DNA of 8,028 nucleotides from an uncultured Synergistales bacterium (GTDB taxonomy: Bacteria > Synergistota > Synergistia > Synergistales > Aminobacteriaceae): NCBI GenBank assembly GCA_937957815.1, contig CALFXN010000575.1, positions 1 to 8,028 of the forward strand, in the 5' to 3' direction. The translations under genes were made by a program, and so were the position numbers. The notes beneath the pieces are model-generated. The model had not been told where the DNA came from, did not search any database, and was given only the letters and a program-made list of their open reading frames with translations. The number at the start of each line of letters is the position of its first letter. The first letter of the stretch is position 1. Below, in pieces: positions 1 through 5,934 of this stretch.

Positions 1-47
1 GAGATAAGGCCACGTGACTGGAGTTCAGACGTGTGCTCTTCCGATCT
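1..47. other. Illumina i7 library adapter (assembly artefact)
   Basis: This is not genomic sequence. Bases 14-47 match the standard TruSeq read-2 adapter, beginning GTGACTGGAGTTCAGACGTG and ending GCTCTTCCGATCT. Bases 1-5 (GAGAT) are the end of the P7 flow-cell segment, and the eight bases between them (6-13, AAGGCCAC) sit where the sample index belongs. The contig was therefore extended into an untrimmed adapter. Any reading frame that begins in bases 1-47 is spurious, and real sequence starts at base 48. Confidence 0.97.
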
Positions 48-212
48 AGTCCCGTCGAGAGCCGCAAAATCCGCGATAGTCGACACCTTCAGCCCCGCGA
101 GCTTCTTCGCGTCCTCCCCGCTCACCCCGGAAAGCGCTCCGACGGGAGCTGCGGCGAGTTCCCTGAACCCCATCGCCTCGTACGCCTTGTCGACGGCCTT
201 GTTGATATTCAC
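48..212 (-). CDS. Small protein of unknown function, 3' part missing at contig end
   Basis: The first 55 codons of a gene begin with GTG at 212-210 and run open until the adapter junction. The start is supported by a strong purine-rich ribosome site (AGGGGAGGGG) five bases upstream and by a good promoter 40-75 bases upstream. The visible protein begins MNINKAVDKAYEAMGFRELA and looks cytoplasmic, with no signal peptide. It is rich in short helices. The segment at residues 29-50 (GVSGEDAKKLAGLKVSTIAD and on) has the spacing of a small helix-hairpin-helix-like unit, in which a protein-specific helix is followed by a 'GL/GI-K-T/S-I-x-D-hydrophobic' turn. I have a weak memory of similar short unnamed proteins. 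No function can be assigned. The absence of a signal peptide separates it from the six exported proteins upstream, and it has its own promoter. Confidence 0.7.
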
Positions 213-248
213 TCGAACCCCTCCCCTTCAGGAAAAATGTATGACATC

Positions 249-286
249 ATTATAGCAATAGTACAAATCGGCGACAGGTCTGTCAA
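249..286 (-). promoter_or_regulatory. Sigma-70-type promoter for the truncated GTG-start gene
   Basis: On the minus strand a perfect -35 box TTGACA (286-281) is followed after exactly 17 bases by TACTAT (263-258), four of six matches to the -10 consensus. A perfect TATAAT lies nine bases further downstream (254-249), with only a poor -35 (TGTCGC or CTGTCG) at the right distance. Either or both -10 elements may be used. The region is AT-rich against a GC-rich background and lies in the gap between the crystallin gene and the truncated gene, with the correct orientation for the latter. Confidence 0.75.
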
Positions 287-331
287 TTCAGCGAGTTGTC
301 TCACGACTCACTCCCCGGTCTGCTGCCGCAG

Positions 332-360
332 GAGAGCCCGTGTTTTGCGAGTGGGCTTTC
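332..360. other. Weak hairpin just past the crystallin gene
   Basis: GAGAGCCC (332-339) and GGGCTTTC (353-360) can pair over eight positions, with one G-U or mismatch depending on strand, around a 13-base loop. The hairpin begins six bases past the stop codon of the crystallin-domain gene, where a terminator would be expected. No T tract follows on the minus strand, so intrinsic termination is doubtful. Confidence 0.25.
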
Positions 361-365
361 GATCT

Positions 366-1148
366 CTATTTGATCCCTTCGAGCTCGTTGAAAACCGTCT
401 CGTACTTTTCCGCGTCGATGTTGGGCACGAGGCACGCCGTGCGCCAGATGCTCAGGTCCTTGCGCCAGTCGTAGAAATTGTTCATCTGTTGGGCAAAGGA
501 ATTCGGTGTCCAGCCGGAGACGTCGTACCCCAGTTCCCCGAAAAGTCTGATGAGGAACTCACCGACCTCCACCCGCTGTTCGTCTGTGGTGTTTCCGTAC
601 CATTTGCCCTCCCCCTCGTCCCGCAAGAGGAGAAACTCCTCCTCATACCCGGCCAGAACGTCGGCGATCTCCGTATCGTTCAACTCCCGGACAGGGGCGG
701 TGCGGCGCCGCGCGTCGCATCCTACGGCCTGAACCCACGCTGCAATCTCGCCCGCAGCCGCCTCTCCCGTTGCGGCCTCGAGCGACGAAGCGCGTCGGCC
801 CCACTCGCCCAGATCGTGGGTATCGTCCTCCAGCATCCGGCTCTTCCCCTCGAACGTCCCATGCTCGTAGAGTGTCACCGTACAACCCGGCCGCACCCGA
901 ATCGAGGCGATGCTGTCGTTGGGCAGGGCAAAGACCATCGGCGCACCATCGGCTCTGGCGTCGAACAACCATGGCAGGTTGTACCGGCCAGCCTTCTCAA
1001 TCGTCCATGAGACCCCCTGATAGTTCGGCTGCGTGTAAGCCACAGCCAAAAAATCATCCATCGTCGCCTGCGCCACAGACGCATCCAGCGCCAGGACAGC
1101 AAGGCAGCAGAACAGAAGGGCACCCGGAATCCCCCGTCTCCAATGCAT
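366..1148 (-). CDS. Secreted beta/gamma-crystallin-domain protein
   Basis: This is a 260-residue exported protein. Residues 1-28 form a Sec signal peptide (RR, then LLFCCLAVLAL, cleavage after VAQA). Residues about 35-125 form a beta/gamma-crystallin domain of two Greek-key motifs. Each has the aromatic-x-x-x-x-aromatic-x-Gly signature (Y38..Y43-x-G45 and Y94..F99-x-G101). The first calcium motif, NDSIAS (77-82), is near-canonical. In the second, GRRASS (117-122), both acidic/amide ligands are lost. Residues about 155-260 are a predicted helical region rich in Trp, Tyr and acids that I do not recognise. Bacterial crystallin domains usually bind calcium and stabilise secreted proteins. The start at 1148 is chosen because AGGAGG lies seven bases upstream. 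ATG at 1151 (spacing four) is the alternative, and ATG at 1169 overlaps the previous stop but lacks a good ribosome site. The gene follows the 568-residue gene by 17 bp, so they are probably co-transcribed. Confidence 0.85.
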   Translation of the reverse strand: MHWRRGIPGALLFCCLAVLALDASVAQATMDDFLAVAYTQPNYQGVSWTIEKAGRYNLPWLFDARADGAPMVFALPNDSIASIRVRPGCTVTLYEHGTFEGKSRMLEDDTHDLGEWGRRASSLEAATGEAAAGEIAAWVQAVGCDARRRTAPVRELNDTEIADVLAGYEEEFLLLRDEGEGKWYGNTTDEQRVEVGEFLIRLFGELGYDVSGWTPNSFAQQMNNFYDWRKDLSIWRTACLVPNIDAEKYETVFNELEGIK

Positions 1149-1155
1149 CATTCGT

Positions 1156-1161
1156 CCTCCT
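1156..1161 (-). promoter_or_regulatory. Ribosome binding site deciding the crystallin gene start
   Basis: A consensus AGGAGG on the minus strand is followed by ACGA and two consecutive ATG codons (1151 and 1148). It overrules the longer reading frame that begins at 1268 inside the upstream gene. It lies a few bases past the upstream stop codon, which fits re-initiation on a shared transcript. Confidence 0.8.
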
Positions 1162-1165
1162 CTCT

Positions 1166-2872
1166 TCATTCGCCGGCGATCGCGGGCTTTCGCGACAGTC
1201 GCGTCAGCTCCCACACCTTCCTGTAATCCACGTCGCCCGTTCTGACAGTCAGGTCCGCGCCGTCCCATCCGGTTGCGCTCAGCGTGACCGAGCGCAACTC
1301 CTGAAGCGCTCCGAGCGCGCGGAGAAGTCCGGAGAGCGCCCCGGAGTCCGGCAGATCGTCAACATCCAGCGCCTCGAAAAGGTCCTTGAGCGCCTCCGGA
1401 GACGCCGCCGACAAAAACGGGATGAACAGATCGCAGCCCCGCTCCACGTCCAGAGCGACGCGCAGAAGGGACCGTTTCCCCTCCTTGTCCGACCCCTTCG
1501 GCCGCCCGGGCTCCGGCATCGCGGCTTCATCGAGAGCCTCCGGCTCGAGCCTGCCCATCAGCAACGTTCCGTCCTTCACGCCGAGAACCATCGGCGCAAC
1601 CGGCTCATCGCCCTTCTCCGCGTTTACCGTGCAGAAGAGATCCCATCCGGGGCGATCGGAGATATCGAAGAGGTCGCCCAGTGAACTTTCCACAAACGCC
1701 CGGATACGGGGCGAAAGCGCCCGCATTGTTTCGGCCGTCCCGGACAGGAAGGCGTATCCGCCCGGCATGGGCACGCCTCGAAGCGTCGACCGACCGCCCA
1801 GCACGACGCCGAACGAGCGAAGGACCGCCGCCAGATCCGACGGGTCGAGCCCCTGCTCCTGCAGGAGCAGCCGCGTTTCCTCCCTATCCGAATCGCTGAC
1901 GAACGCCGCCAGGTCCAGAATGTTCTCCGGAGACAGCGCCAGGCTCACGAGCCCCGAAAACCAGGGAGCGCCGCCGGATTTCAGCCCCGGGCCGGCGGGG
2001 GACAGGGCAGGAGCGGGAAGAGCCGCGCTCCCCACAAGCGCCTCGAAGACGTTGTGACGCAGGGCTGCCCCGATCTCCCTTTCGGAGAGGCCGAGCGACA
2101 GCTCCGCGAACACGGGCGTCCGGGTCTCGATCGACAGACCGTCGAGAATGTCCCGAATCAAGCGTCCGTCGGCGTCGTCGTTCAACTGCACAAAACTTCC
2201 GTGCCGCGTATCGCGCCGAACCACCTTCAACCGCGTTCCCCTGCCCGACAGGGCGGCGCGTGCCCGTTCGACGTGCTCGCCGTCGGATCCGATCAGAAGC
2301 ACCGGTTCGTTCCCGTCCATACCCAGCGAGACATGAACCGTCACCTTCTCCTTCGCGTCGGAAAACCCGAAGCCGATATCCAGCTCGTAGGTTTTTCCCC
2401 CATCCCCGGGCCCGGACGGCCGGATGGTGACGCACGTCTCCCTCAGGGGTTCCGGGACGTTCAGAAGATCGAAGAAGACCCTGGAAAGGCTCTCACTCGC
2501 GTCTTCGCTTCGCCGCGCCGTGGCCGCCGCATCGTCCAGGTCCAGCAGTGCCTTTCGGGCCGAGGGAACGAAACGGACCGCGCCCTGAAACGTGTCCTCG
2601 TCATCGAGCAAAAGACCCCGAACCAGCGAGACGGACTCCGCGGGAAAAGCTCCCAGCCATTGAAGGAGAGGCTCCCGTTCGCGCCGCACGTCCAGCAGCG
2701 CATCCAGCAAAAAGGACTTCCCAAGTCGGGCCATCGTCCACGAAAGATTCTCCGCGTGGACGACCATGTGGGGATTCTTCCACGCGGGAAGCGCGTCCAG
2801 GGTCGATGCCGATACGGACGAAGTTGAGAGCAGCACGATGAGGCAAAGGGCCGCGACAACCGATCTTTTCAT
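1166..2872 (-). CDS. Large secreted protein of unknown function (568 aa)
   Basis: The protein starts with a clear Sec signal peptide (MKRSVVAALCLIVLLSTSSVSA, about 22 residues). The mature part is long, leucine- and alanine-rich and acidic, with no further membrane segment, so it should be periplasmic or secreted. The order of elements near the N-terminus (PAWKNPHMVVHAENL, then a helical stretch, then LVRGLLLDDEDTFQGAVRFV) loosely recalls periplasmic proteins of the DUF3352 kind, which have alternating helices and strands around residue-poor loops. That resemblance is weak and I would not name it on this basis. Two cysteines lie far apart (CVTIR and DLFCTV). The ribosome site is weak (AGGA ten bases before ATG). 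It begins after a 190-bp gap and ends 17 bp before the crystallin-domain gene, so the two look like a pair. Confidence 0.82.
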   Translation of the reverse strand: MKRSVVAALCLIVLLSTSSVSASTLDALPAWKNPHMVVHAENLSWTMARLGKSFLLDALLDVRREREPLLQWLGAFPAESVSLVRGLLLDDEDTFQGAVRFVPSARKALLDLDDAAATARRSEDASESLSRVFFDLLNVPEPLRETCVTIRPSGPGDGGKTYELDIGFGFSDAKEKVTVHVSLGMDGNEPVLLIGSDGEHVERARAALSGRGTRLKVVRRDTRHGSFVQLNDDADGRLIRDILDGLSIETRTPVFAELSLGLSEREIGAALRHNVFEALVGSAALPAPALSPAGPGLKSGGAPWFSGLVSLALSPENILDLAAFVSDSDREETRLLLQEQGLDPSDLAAVLRSFGVVLGGRSTLRGVPMPGGYAFLSGTAETMRALSPRIRAFVESSLGDLFDISDRPGWDLFCTVNAEKGDEPVAPMVLGVKDGTLLMGRLEPEALDEAAMPEPGRPKGSDKEGKRSLLRVALDVERGCDLFIPFLSAASPEALKDLFEALDVDDLPDSGALSGLLRALGALQELRSVTLSATGWDGADLTVRTGDVDYRKVWELTRLSRKPAIAGE

Positions 2873-3062
2873 TCCGATGTCATCCTTTCGCGTACACCTT
2901 ACAGCGTTGGTGTCTGTCGGTCCGGCAACAGGAAAGCCGTCTCTCTTCCCGATCTTTCCTTTTTGCCGAGCTCAAACGCGAGCCCGCTGGAGTCCGTCCG
3001 ACAGGAAGTGCTTGCGGCCGTTCCCGGAAACCTTCCGTTCCGAAAGACCTCTGCCGCGTGCC

Positions 3063-3821
3063 TCATCGGGCTGCTGGAATGGGTACGGAGAGTTCCCTCT
3101 CGACGATTTTTTTCTCTTTGCTCCAGTCCTTGACGGATTTGACGGAGTTCTCCATAATCGTCACCCTGTCTCCGGAGAGCGAGAGGAAGATGTAGTTCCG
3201 CGTGTCGGTCGCCTTCTTCAGGACCGTCTCCGAAGCAGTAGTCGCATCGTACAGCACGGCCGAAAATTTGAATCCGTAGGAACGGCCGGGGGAAAAAGCG
3301 CCTTCGCGGACGTCGTCGATCCGGGTATAGACAAAGCGATGCGGGTCCGCCCAGGCGATCGAGCCGTTCAGTCCCGAGAGTTCCTTCCCCTTCTCCATGC
3401 CCTCGCCGTACGGCGTGAAGAAGACGTCGGGTCGGGCCCCTCCGGTCGCCAGGACACAACGCCCGCCGTCCGGACTCCAGATCAGGTCCTGGTATTCACT
3501 CTCGCTCTCCAGGGGGATGAACCCCGTTGCGGCGCCCGCCGGGCCGAAGAACAGAACCCCGGTCTCCTCCTCCTTCACGGCGTCGGACGTCTCGCTTCCC
3601 ACAACGCTCCAGAAGGCGATGCCGTTATCGATCCCGGCGGGGACGGTATGGACCTCGCATTCCAGCGCCGTTCCGTCCCGAAACACGCGCCCGTCTCTGA
3701 CGGAGAAGGCCCCGGGAGCGGGAACGCGCGCTTCGCCGCCGCAAGCCGTCACAGATGCGGCGACGGCGATACAGATGATCCCGAACAGGATCAGAGCCTT
3801 TCTTTGTCTCCAAATCCGCAT
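3063..3821 (-). CDS. Lipoprotein, propeller-like, paralogue of the 4467-5213 protein
   Basis: This is a 252-residue protein with a lipoprotein signal. A basic N-terminus and a hydrophobic stretch end in the lipobox VTAC, so Cys27 is the likely acylated residue, followed by GGE, which suggests outer-membrane sorting. The mature part contains a PD40/WD40-like blade motif (LIWSPDGGRCVLATG, 113-127), DGRVFR near the N-terminus (43-48), and a DPHRFVYTR strand (159-167). It ends in KDWSKEKK...ELSVPIPAAR. All of these recur in the same order in the protein encoded two genes upstream, so the two are paralogues. Such repeats suggest a small beta-propeller or related all-beta fold that may bind a partner in the envelope. 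No catalytic motif is seen. The start has a good ribosome site (AGGGGGA, eight-base spacer) that overlaps the preceding stop codon, and the gap to that gene is only 12 bp. Confidence 0.85.
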   Translation of the reverse strand: MRIWRQRKALILFGIICIAVAASVTACGGEARVPAPGAFSVRDGRVFRDGTALECEVHTVPAGIDNGIAFWSVVGSETSDAVKEEETGVLFFGPAGAATGFIPLESESEYQDLIWSPDGGRCVLATGGARPDVFFTPYGEGMEKGKELSGLNGSIAWADPHRFVYTRIDDVREGAFSPGRSYGFKFSAVLYDATTASETVLKKATDTRNYIFLSLSGDRVTIMENSVKSVKDWSKEKKIVERELSVPIPAAR

Positions 3822-3833
3822 GGCGTCGTCCCC

Positions 3834-4442
3834 CTATTTCATCTCCGACCGGATGCTCACAAGGACGTAGGACGGCTTGCCTTTCCAGTCGGATTCCCTG
3901 ATCACGGCCTCGAAATCGCCCCAAAGCTCCTTTGGATCGTCCGCGTTGTAGATCTCCCCGGACAGGTTCCACACGCCCTTTTCCGGGCTCTCCGCACGCT
4001 TGACCCGGGCGTACCACGCCGCCTCGCCGTCGGCGGCCCGGAAGTGGAAGGCTTTTTTCGCCGCGTCGAAGAAGTACGGCGGGTCGGATTGGTCCACGGA
4101 CCGATTCGCCGTGATCTTCAGCCCGAAGTACTTCAGGACGGACTCCTCGACCCAGTGTGCCTTGATGCGCACGTCTCCATGCTCCTGCGATTTCGCATTG
4201 TTCCGCTCGATGCGGCTCTTGAAGTTATTGATATAGTTGTGCCCGATGCCGAACCGGACGAGGTCGGGGTAGTTCTCCGGCTTCGCCATCTCCTCCGAGC
4301 TTGCCTCCATGAAGCCCAGCTCGGTGAAGTTGCTCAGAAAAAGGCTCATCGCCTTGATCTGTTTCTCGCCCGGGGCCGCCAATGCTGCGGAAGCGCAGAA
4401 CAACGCAAGGATACAGACTGCAAAAACGCCGTTCTTTTTCAT
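3834..4442 (-). CDS. Secreted protein with FLSNFTELGF / HNYINN core, unknown function
   Basis: This is a 202-residue protein with a Sec signal peptide (KKNGVFAVCILALFCASAALA, cleavage near residue 22). The mature protein opens with a strikingly conserved-looking segment, FLSNFTELGF (35-44), followed by LVRFGIGHNYINNFKSRI (61-78). I recall this 'F-L-S-N-F-T/S-E ... R-F-x-x-x-H-N-Y-I-N-N' pattern from unnamed exported proteins or lipoproteins in several anaerobes, but I know no function for it. The C-terminal half has strand-rich segments (AFHFRAADGEAAWYARVKRA, EKGVWNLSGEIYN, SYVLVSIRSEMK) that resemble a beta-sheet sensor or binding fold. The gene lies between the two paralogous propeller-like genes, 24 bp after one and 12 bp before the other, so the three proteins are probably made together and may act together. 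The ribosome site is poor (GGAG ten bases upstream). Confidence 0.85.
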   Translation of the reverse strand: MKKNGVFAVCILALFCASAALAAPGEKQIKAMSLFLSNFTELGFMEASSEEMAKPENYPDLVRFGIGHNYINNFKSRIERNNAKSQEHGDVRIKAHWVEESVLKYFGLKITANRSVDQSDPPYFFDAAKKAFHFRAADGEAAWYARVKRAESPEKGVWNLSGEIYNADDPKELWGDFEAVIRESDWKGKPSYVLVSIRSEMK

Positions 4443-4466
4443 CTCCGTCGCACTCCGATCTTTTCT

Positions 4467-5213
4467 CTAGCCTGCGGCGGGAATGGGGATCGAGAGTTCT
4501 TTTTCTTCGATCCTGTCCGGGGCGTTCCAGTCCTTTGTGTCCTTCACCGAGCGCTCCAGGATCTCCAGTTTGCCCGTGTCGTGATCCACGCCGGTCAGCA
4601 GATAGTCCTGAGTCTCCGTTGCCTCTCTCACCGGAATCAGCTTTTTGATCACCGTGTCGTAGACCATGACGGAGAGCCACCCCTCCTGCTGATCGAACCC
4701 CTTGCCCCTCGATCCCTTGTCCGCGTCGTCGCGGGTGAAGACGAACCGGACGGGGTCGAGCCACGCGTTGTTCCCCAGACCGCGGAATGCCGCTTTCTTC
4801 TCAAGGCCGTCGAATGCGTACAGGATGATGTCCTGCACCGCATCCGCGCCGAAGTTCACGAGGAACATATCCCCGTTGGGGGCAAAGGCCAGGTTGCAGT
4901 AGGCCGCGCCTTCGAAAGGCAGAAAGCCCGCCGGCTTCTCGTCCTCTCCGAAAAAGAAGTAGATGCCGCTCTTCGACCCCTTCATTCCTTCGGACAGCTC
5001 CGGGTCCACCAGTATCCATGAGTACAGGCCCTTTTCCGTTGCGTTCCGCTTCGGCTCCTCTTCCTCGAGCAGTTTTTTCTTTCCGCCCGCGGCCACCCGA
5101 TACACCTTTCCATCCTTCAGCCTGTAGGACTCCTGGGCTGCCCATGCCTGACCGGCCAGCAGCGCCAGCGCACACACACAGAGCAACAGACTGCGAAACC
5201 TCGTGCTTCTCAA
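4467..5213 (-). CDS. Periplasmic propeller-like protein, paralogue of the 3063-3821 lipoprotein
   Basis: This is a 248-residue protein with a Sec signal peptide (MRSTRFRSLLLCVCALAL, cleavage after GQAWA at residue 25). There is no cysteine at the cleavage site, so unlike its paralogue it should be soluble. Features shared in the same order are DGKVYR (34-39), SGIYFFFG (82-89), GFLPFEG, a PD40-like LAFAPNGDMF (108-117), DPVRFVFTRDDA (153-164), and a C-terminal SVKDTKDWN...ELSIPIPAAG. The start is TTG at 5213-5211, which is the only usable start after the in-frame TGA at 5222-5220. The best ribosome site (GGAAGGGG) is 12 bases away from it. It is better placed for an ATG at 5220 in another frame. 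Either the TTG is used at low efficiency or there is a small sequence change near the (CA)5 tract in the signal-peptide region (5171-5180). Confidence 0.82.
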   Translation of the reverse strand: MRSTRFRSLLLCVCALALLAGQAWAAQESYRLKDGKVYRVAAGGKKKLLEEEEPKRNATEKGLYSWILVDPELSEGMKGSKSGIYFFFGEDEKPAGFLPFEGAAYCNLAFAPNGDMFLVNFGADAVQDIILYAFDGLEKKAAFRGLGNNAWLDPVRFVFTRDDADKGSRGKGFDQQEGWLSVMVYDTVIKKLIPVREATETQDYLLTGVDHDTGKLEILERSVKDTKDWNAPDRIEEKELSIPIPAAG

Positions 5214-5273
5214 CGTACATCACGACCCCTTCCGTTTGAGATCCCAGAACAAAACGAACAAATAGCCTTGCCC

Positions 5274-5293
5274 CCGATAAAAAGCTGTATCGG
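5274..5293. repeat. Short inverted repeat before the TTG-start gene
   Basis: CCGATA and TATCGG are perfectly complementary arms of six bases around an eight-base A-rich spacer. It lies in the 106-bp gap between the 5320-5874 gene and the TTG-start gene. On the minus strand the loop carries TTTTT but there is no T tract after the second arm, so it is not a standard terminator. It could be an operator half-site pair or chance. Confidence 0.35.
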
Positions 5294-5319
5294 ACCGCCC
5301 GCTCCGCTCCCGCCATCCC

Positions 5320-5874
5320 TCAGTTCGTGACCTTCAGCGACGCATCCATGTGTCTTTGTATCTCCGAGAAACGCTCCGCCTCCTCCCTGGGGTAGCACAA
5401 CTCGTACGTCACCGTCGTCTTCTTGCCCACCAGACAATATCGATGGACGATCGACACTCCGCCAGTGCGATCGGTCGCGTACTCCAGCGCGTAAAAGTCC
5501 ACCCCGCTCCGTACCGTGCCGGGCAGGGGCTCGACGCCGTTGACGTACCCGAACTTGTCCTCCTTCATGTCCGTGGCTTCCTTCAGCAGAGAGTTTCCGT
5601 CCGCGCCCTTCGGCCTCTTTCCGCCGCTTACGATGACGTGGTGCTTCCCGTCGCCGTTTTCACCGGCGGTCCGCGCCTCGAAGGTGCTCATTCCATCCTC
5701 GCCGACGTACGCGTCGCTCTCGGTAAAGAAGTCCGGATAATCTATGGAGAACCCGAACTTTTTGTCCGTATATTTCTTGTACGAGACTCTTTCCCCGGCC
5801 TCCCCCGCCGCGCAGCACGCCACGGATATCGACAGAACCGCAAGCGCCGTCCACAGAACCCATAATTTTCTCAT
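5320..5874 (-). CDS. Small secreted protein or lipoprotein with PsbP/Mog1-like opening
   Basis: This is a 184-residue exported protein. Residues 1-22 are a signal sequence (MRKLWVLWTALAVLSISVACCA). Cys20 and Cys21 lie at its end but the preceding residues (SVAC, VACC) are a poor lipobox, so whether it is lipidated is open. The mature protein opens with YKKYTDKKFGFSIDYPDFF (32-50), the 'y-x-d-x-x-F-G-F-S-I-x-Y-P' pattern seen at the start of many small envelope proteins with a PsbP/Mog1/DUF1795-type alpha-beta sandwich. Later strands, such as VDFYALEYATD and VSIVHRYCLVGKKTTVTYEL, and a closing helix and strand (RFSEIQRHMDASLKVTN) fit that fold. This is fold-level similarity only, with no function implied. 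The ribosome site AAGGGGG lies eight bases before ATG. It is the first of the six exported proteins in the direction of transcription. Confidence 0.83.
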   Translation of the reverse strand: MRKLWVLWTALAVLSISVACCAAGEAGERVSYKKYTDKKFGFSIDYPDFFTESDAYVGEDGMSTFEARTAGENGDGKHHVIVSGGKRPKGADGNSLLKEATDMKEDKFGYVNGVEPLPGTVRSGVDFYALEYATDRTGGVSIVHRYCLVGKKTTVTYELCYPREEAERFSEIQRHMDASLKVTN

Positions 5875-5913
5875 ACCATCGTCCCCCTTCTCAGATCCTC
5901 AGAATTCCCCTCG

Positions 5914-5929
5914 GCTCCGGGATCGGAGC
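5914..5929. repeat. Short perfect hairpin between the DUF2442 remnant and the next gene
   Basis: GCTCCG and CGGAGC pair perfectly around a four-base loop, five bases beyond the last stop codon of the broken gene. There is no T tract on either strand, so it is at most a weak terminator or mRNA structure. Confidence 0.3.
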
Positions 5930-5934
5930 GGCCT

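Noticed and set aside
33..1010. Plus-strand open frames starting in the first 50 bases
   Set aside because: Their start codons lie in the Illumina adapter or depend on it, and they run antisense to the crystallin-domain gene.
2943..2955. CTCTTCCCGATCT, close to the adapter end CTCTTCCGATCT
   Set aside because: It has an extra C and no adapter sequence on either side, so it is more likely a chance resemblance in the intergenic gap than a chimeric join.
2873..3062. Possible promoter or terminator in the 190-bp gap
   Set aside because: TTGCCG has no acceptable -10 at 16-18 bases. Short TTCCG repeats can form only a five-base stem without a T tract. Nothing was strong enough to annotate.
2766..5021. 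A 751-codon open frame on the plus strand
   Set aside because: It overlaps four minus-strand genes that have signal peptides, paralogy and ribosome sites. Its translation is rich in Arg, Pro and His with no motif, typical of the antisense frame of GC-rich genes.
4801..5316. Minus-strand frame starting near 5316 that includes MYVEKHEV
   Set aside because: Beyond the signal-peptide region it is an Arg/Gly-rich shadow of the propeller-like gene. Only its ATG at 5220 is of interest, and that is discussed as a start conflict.
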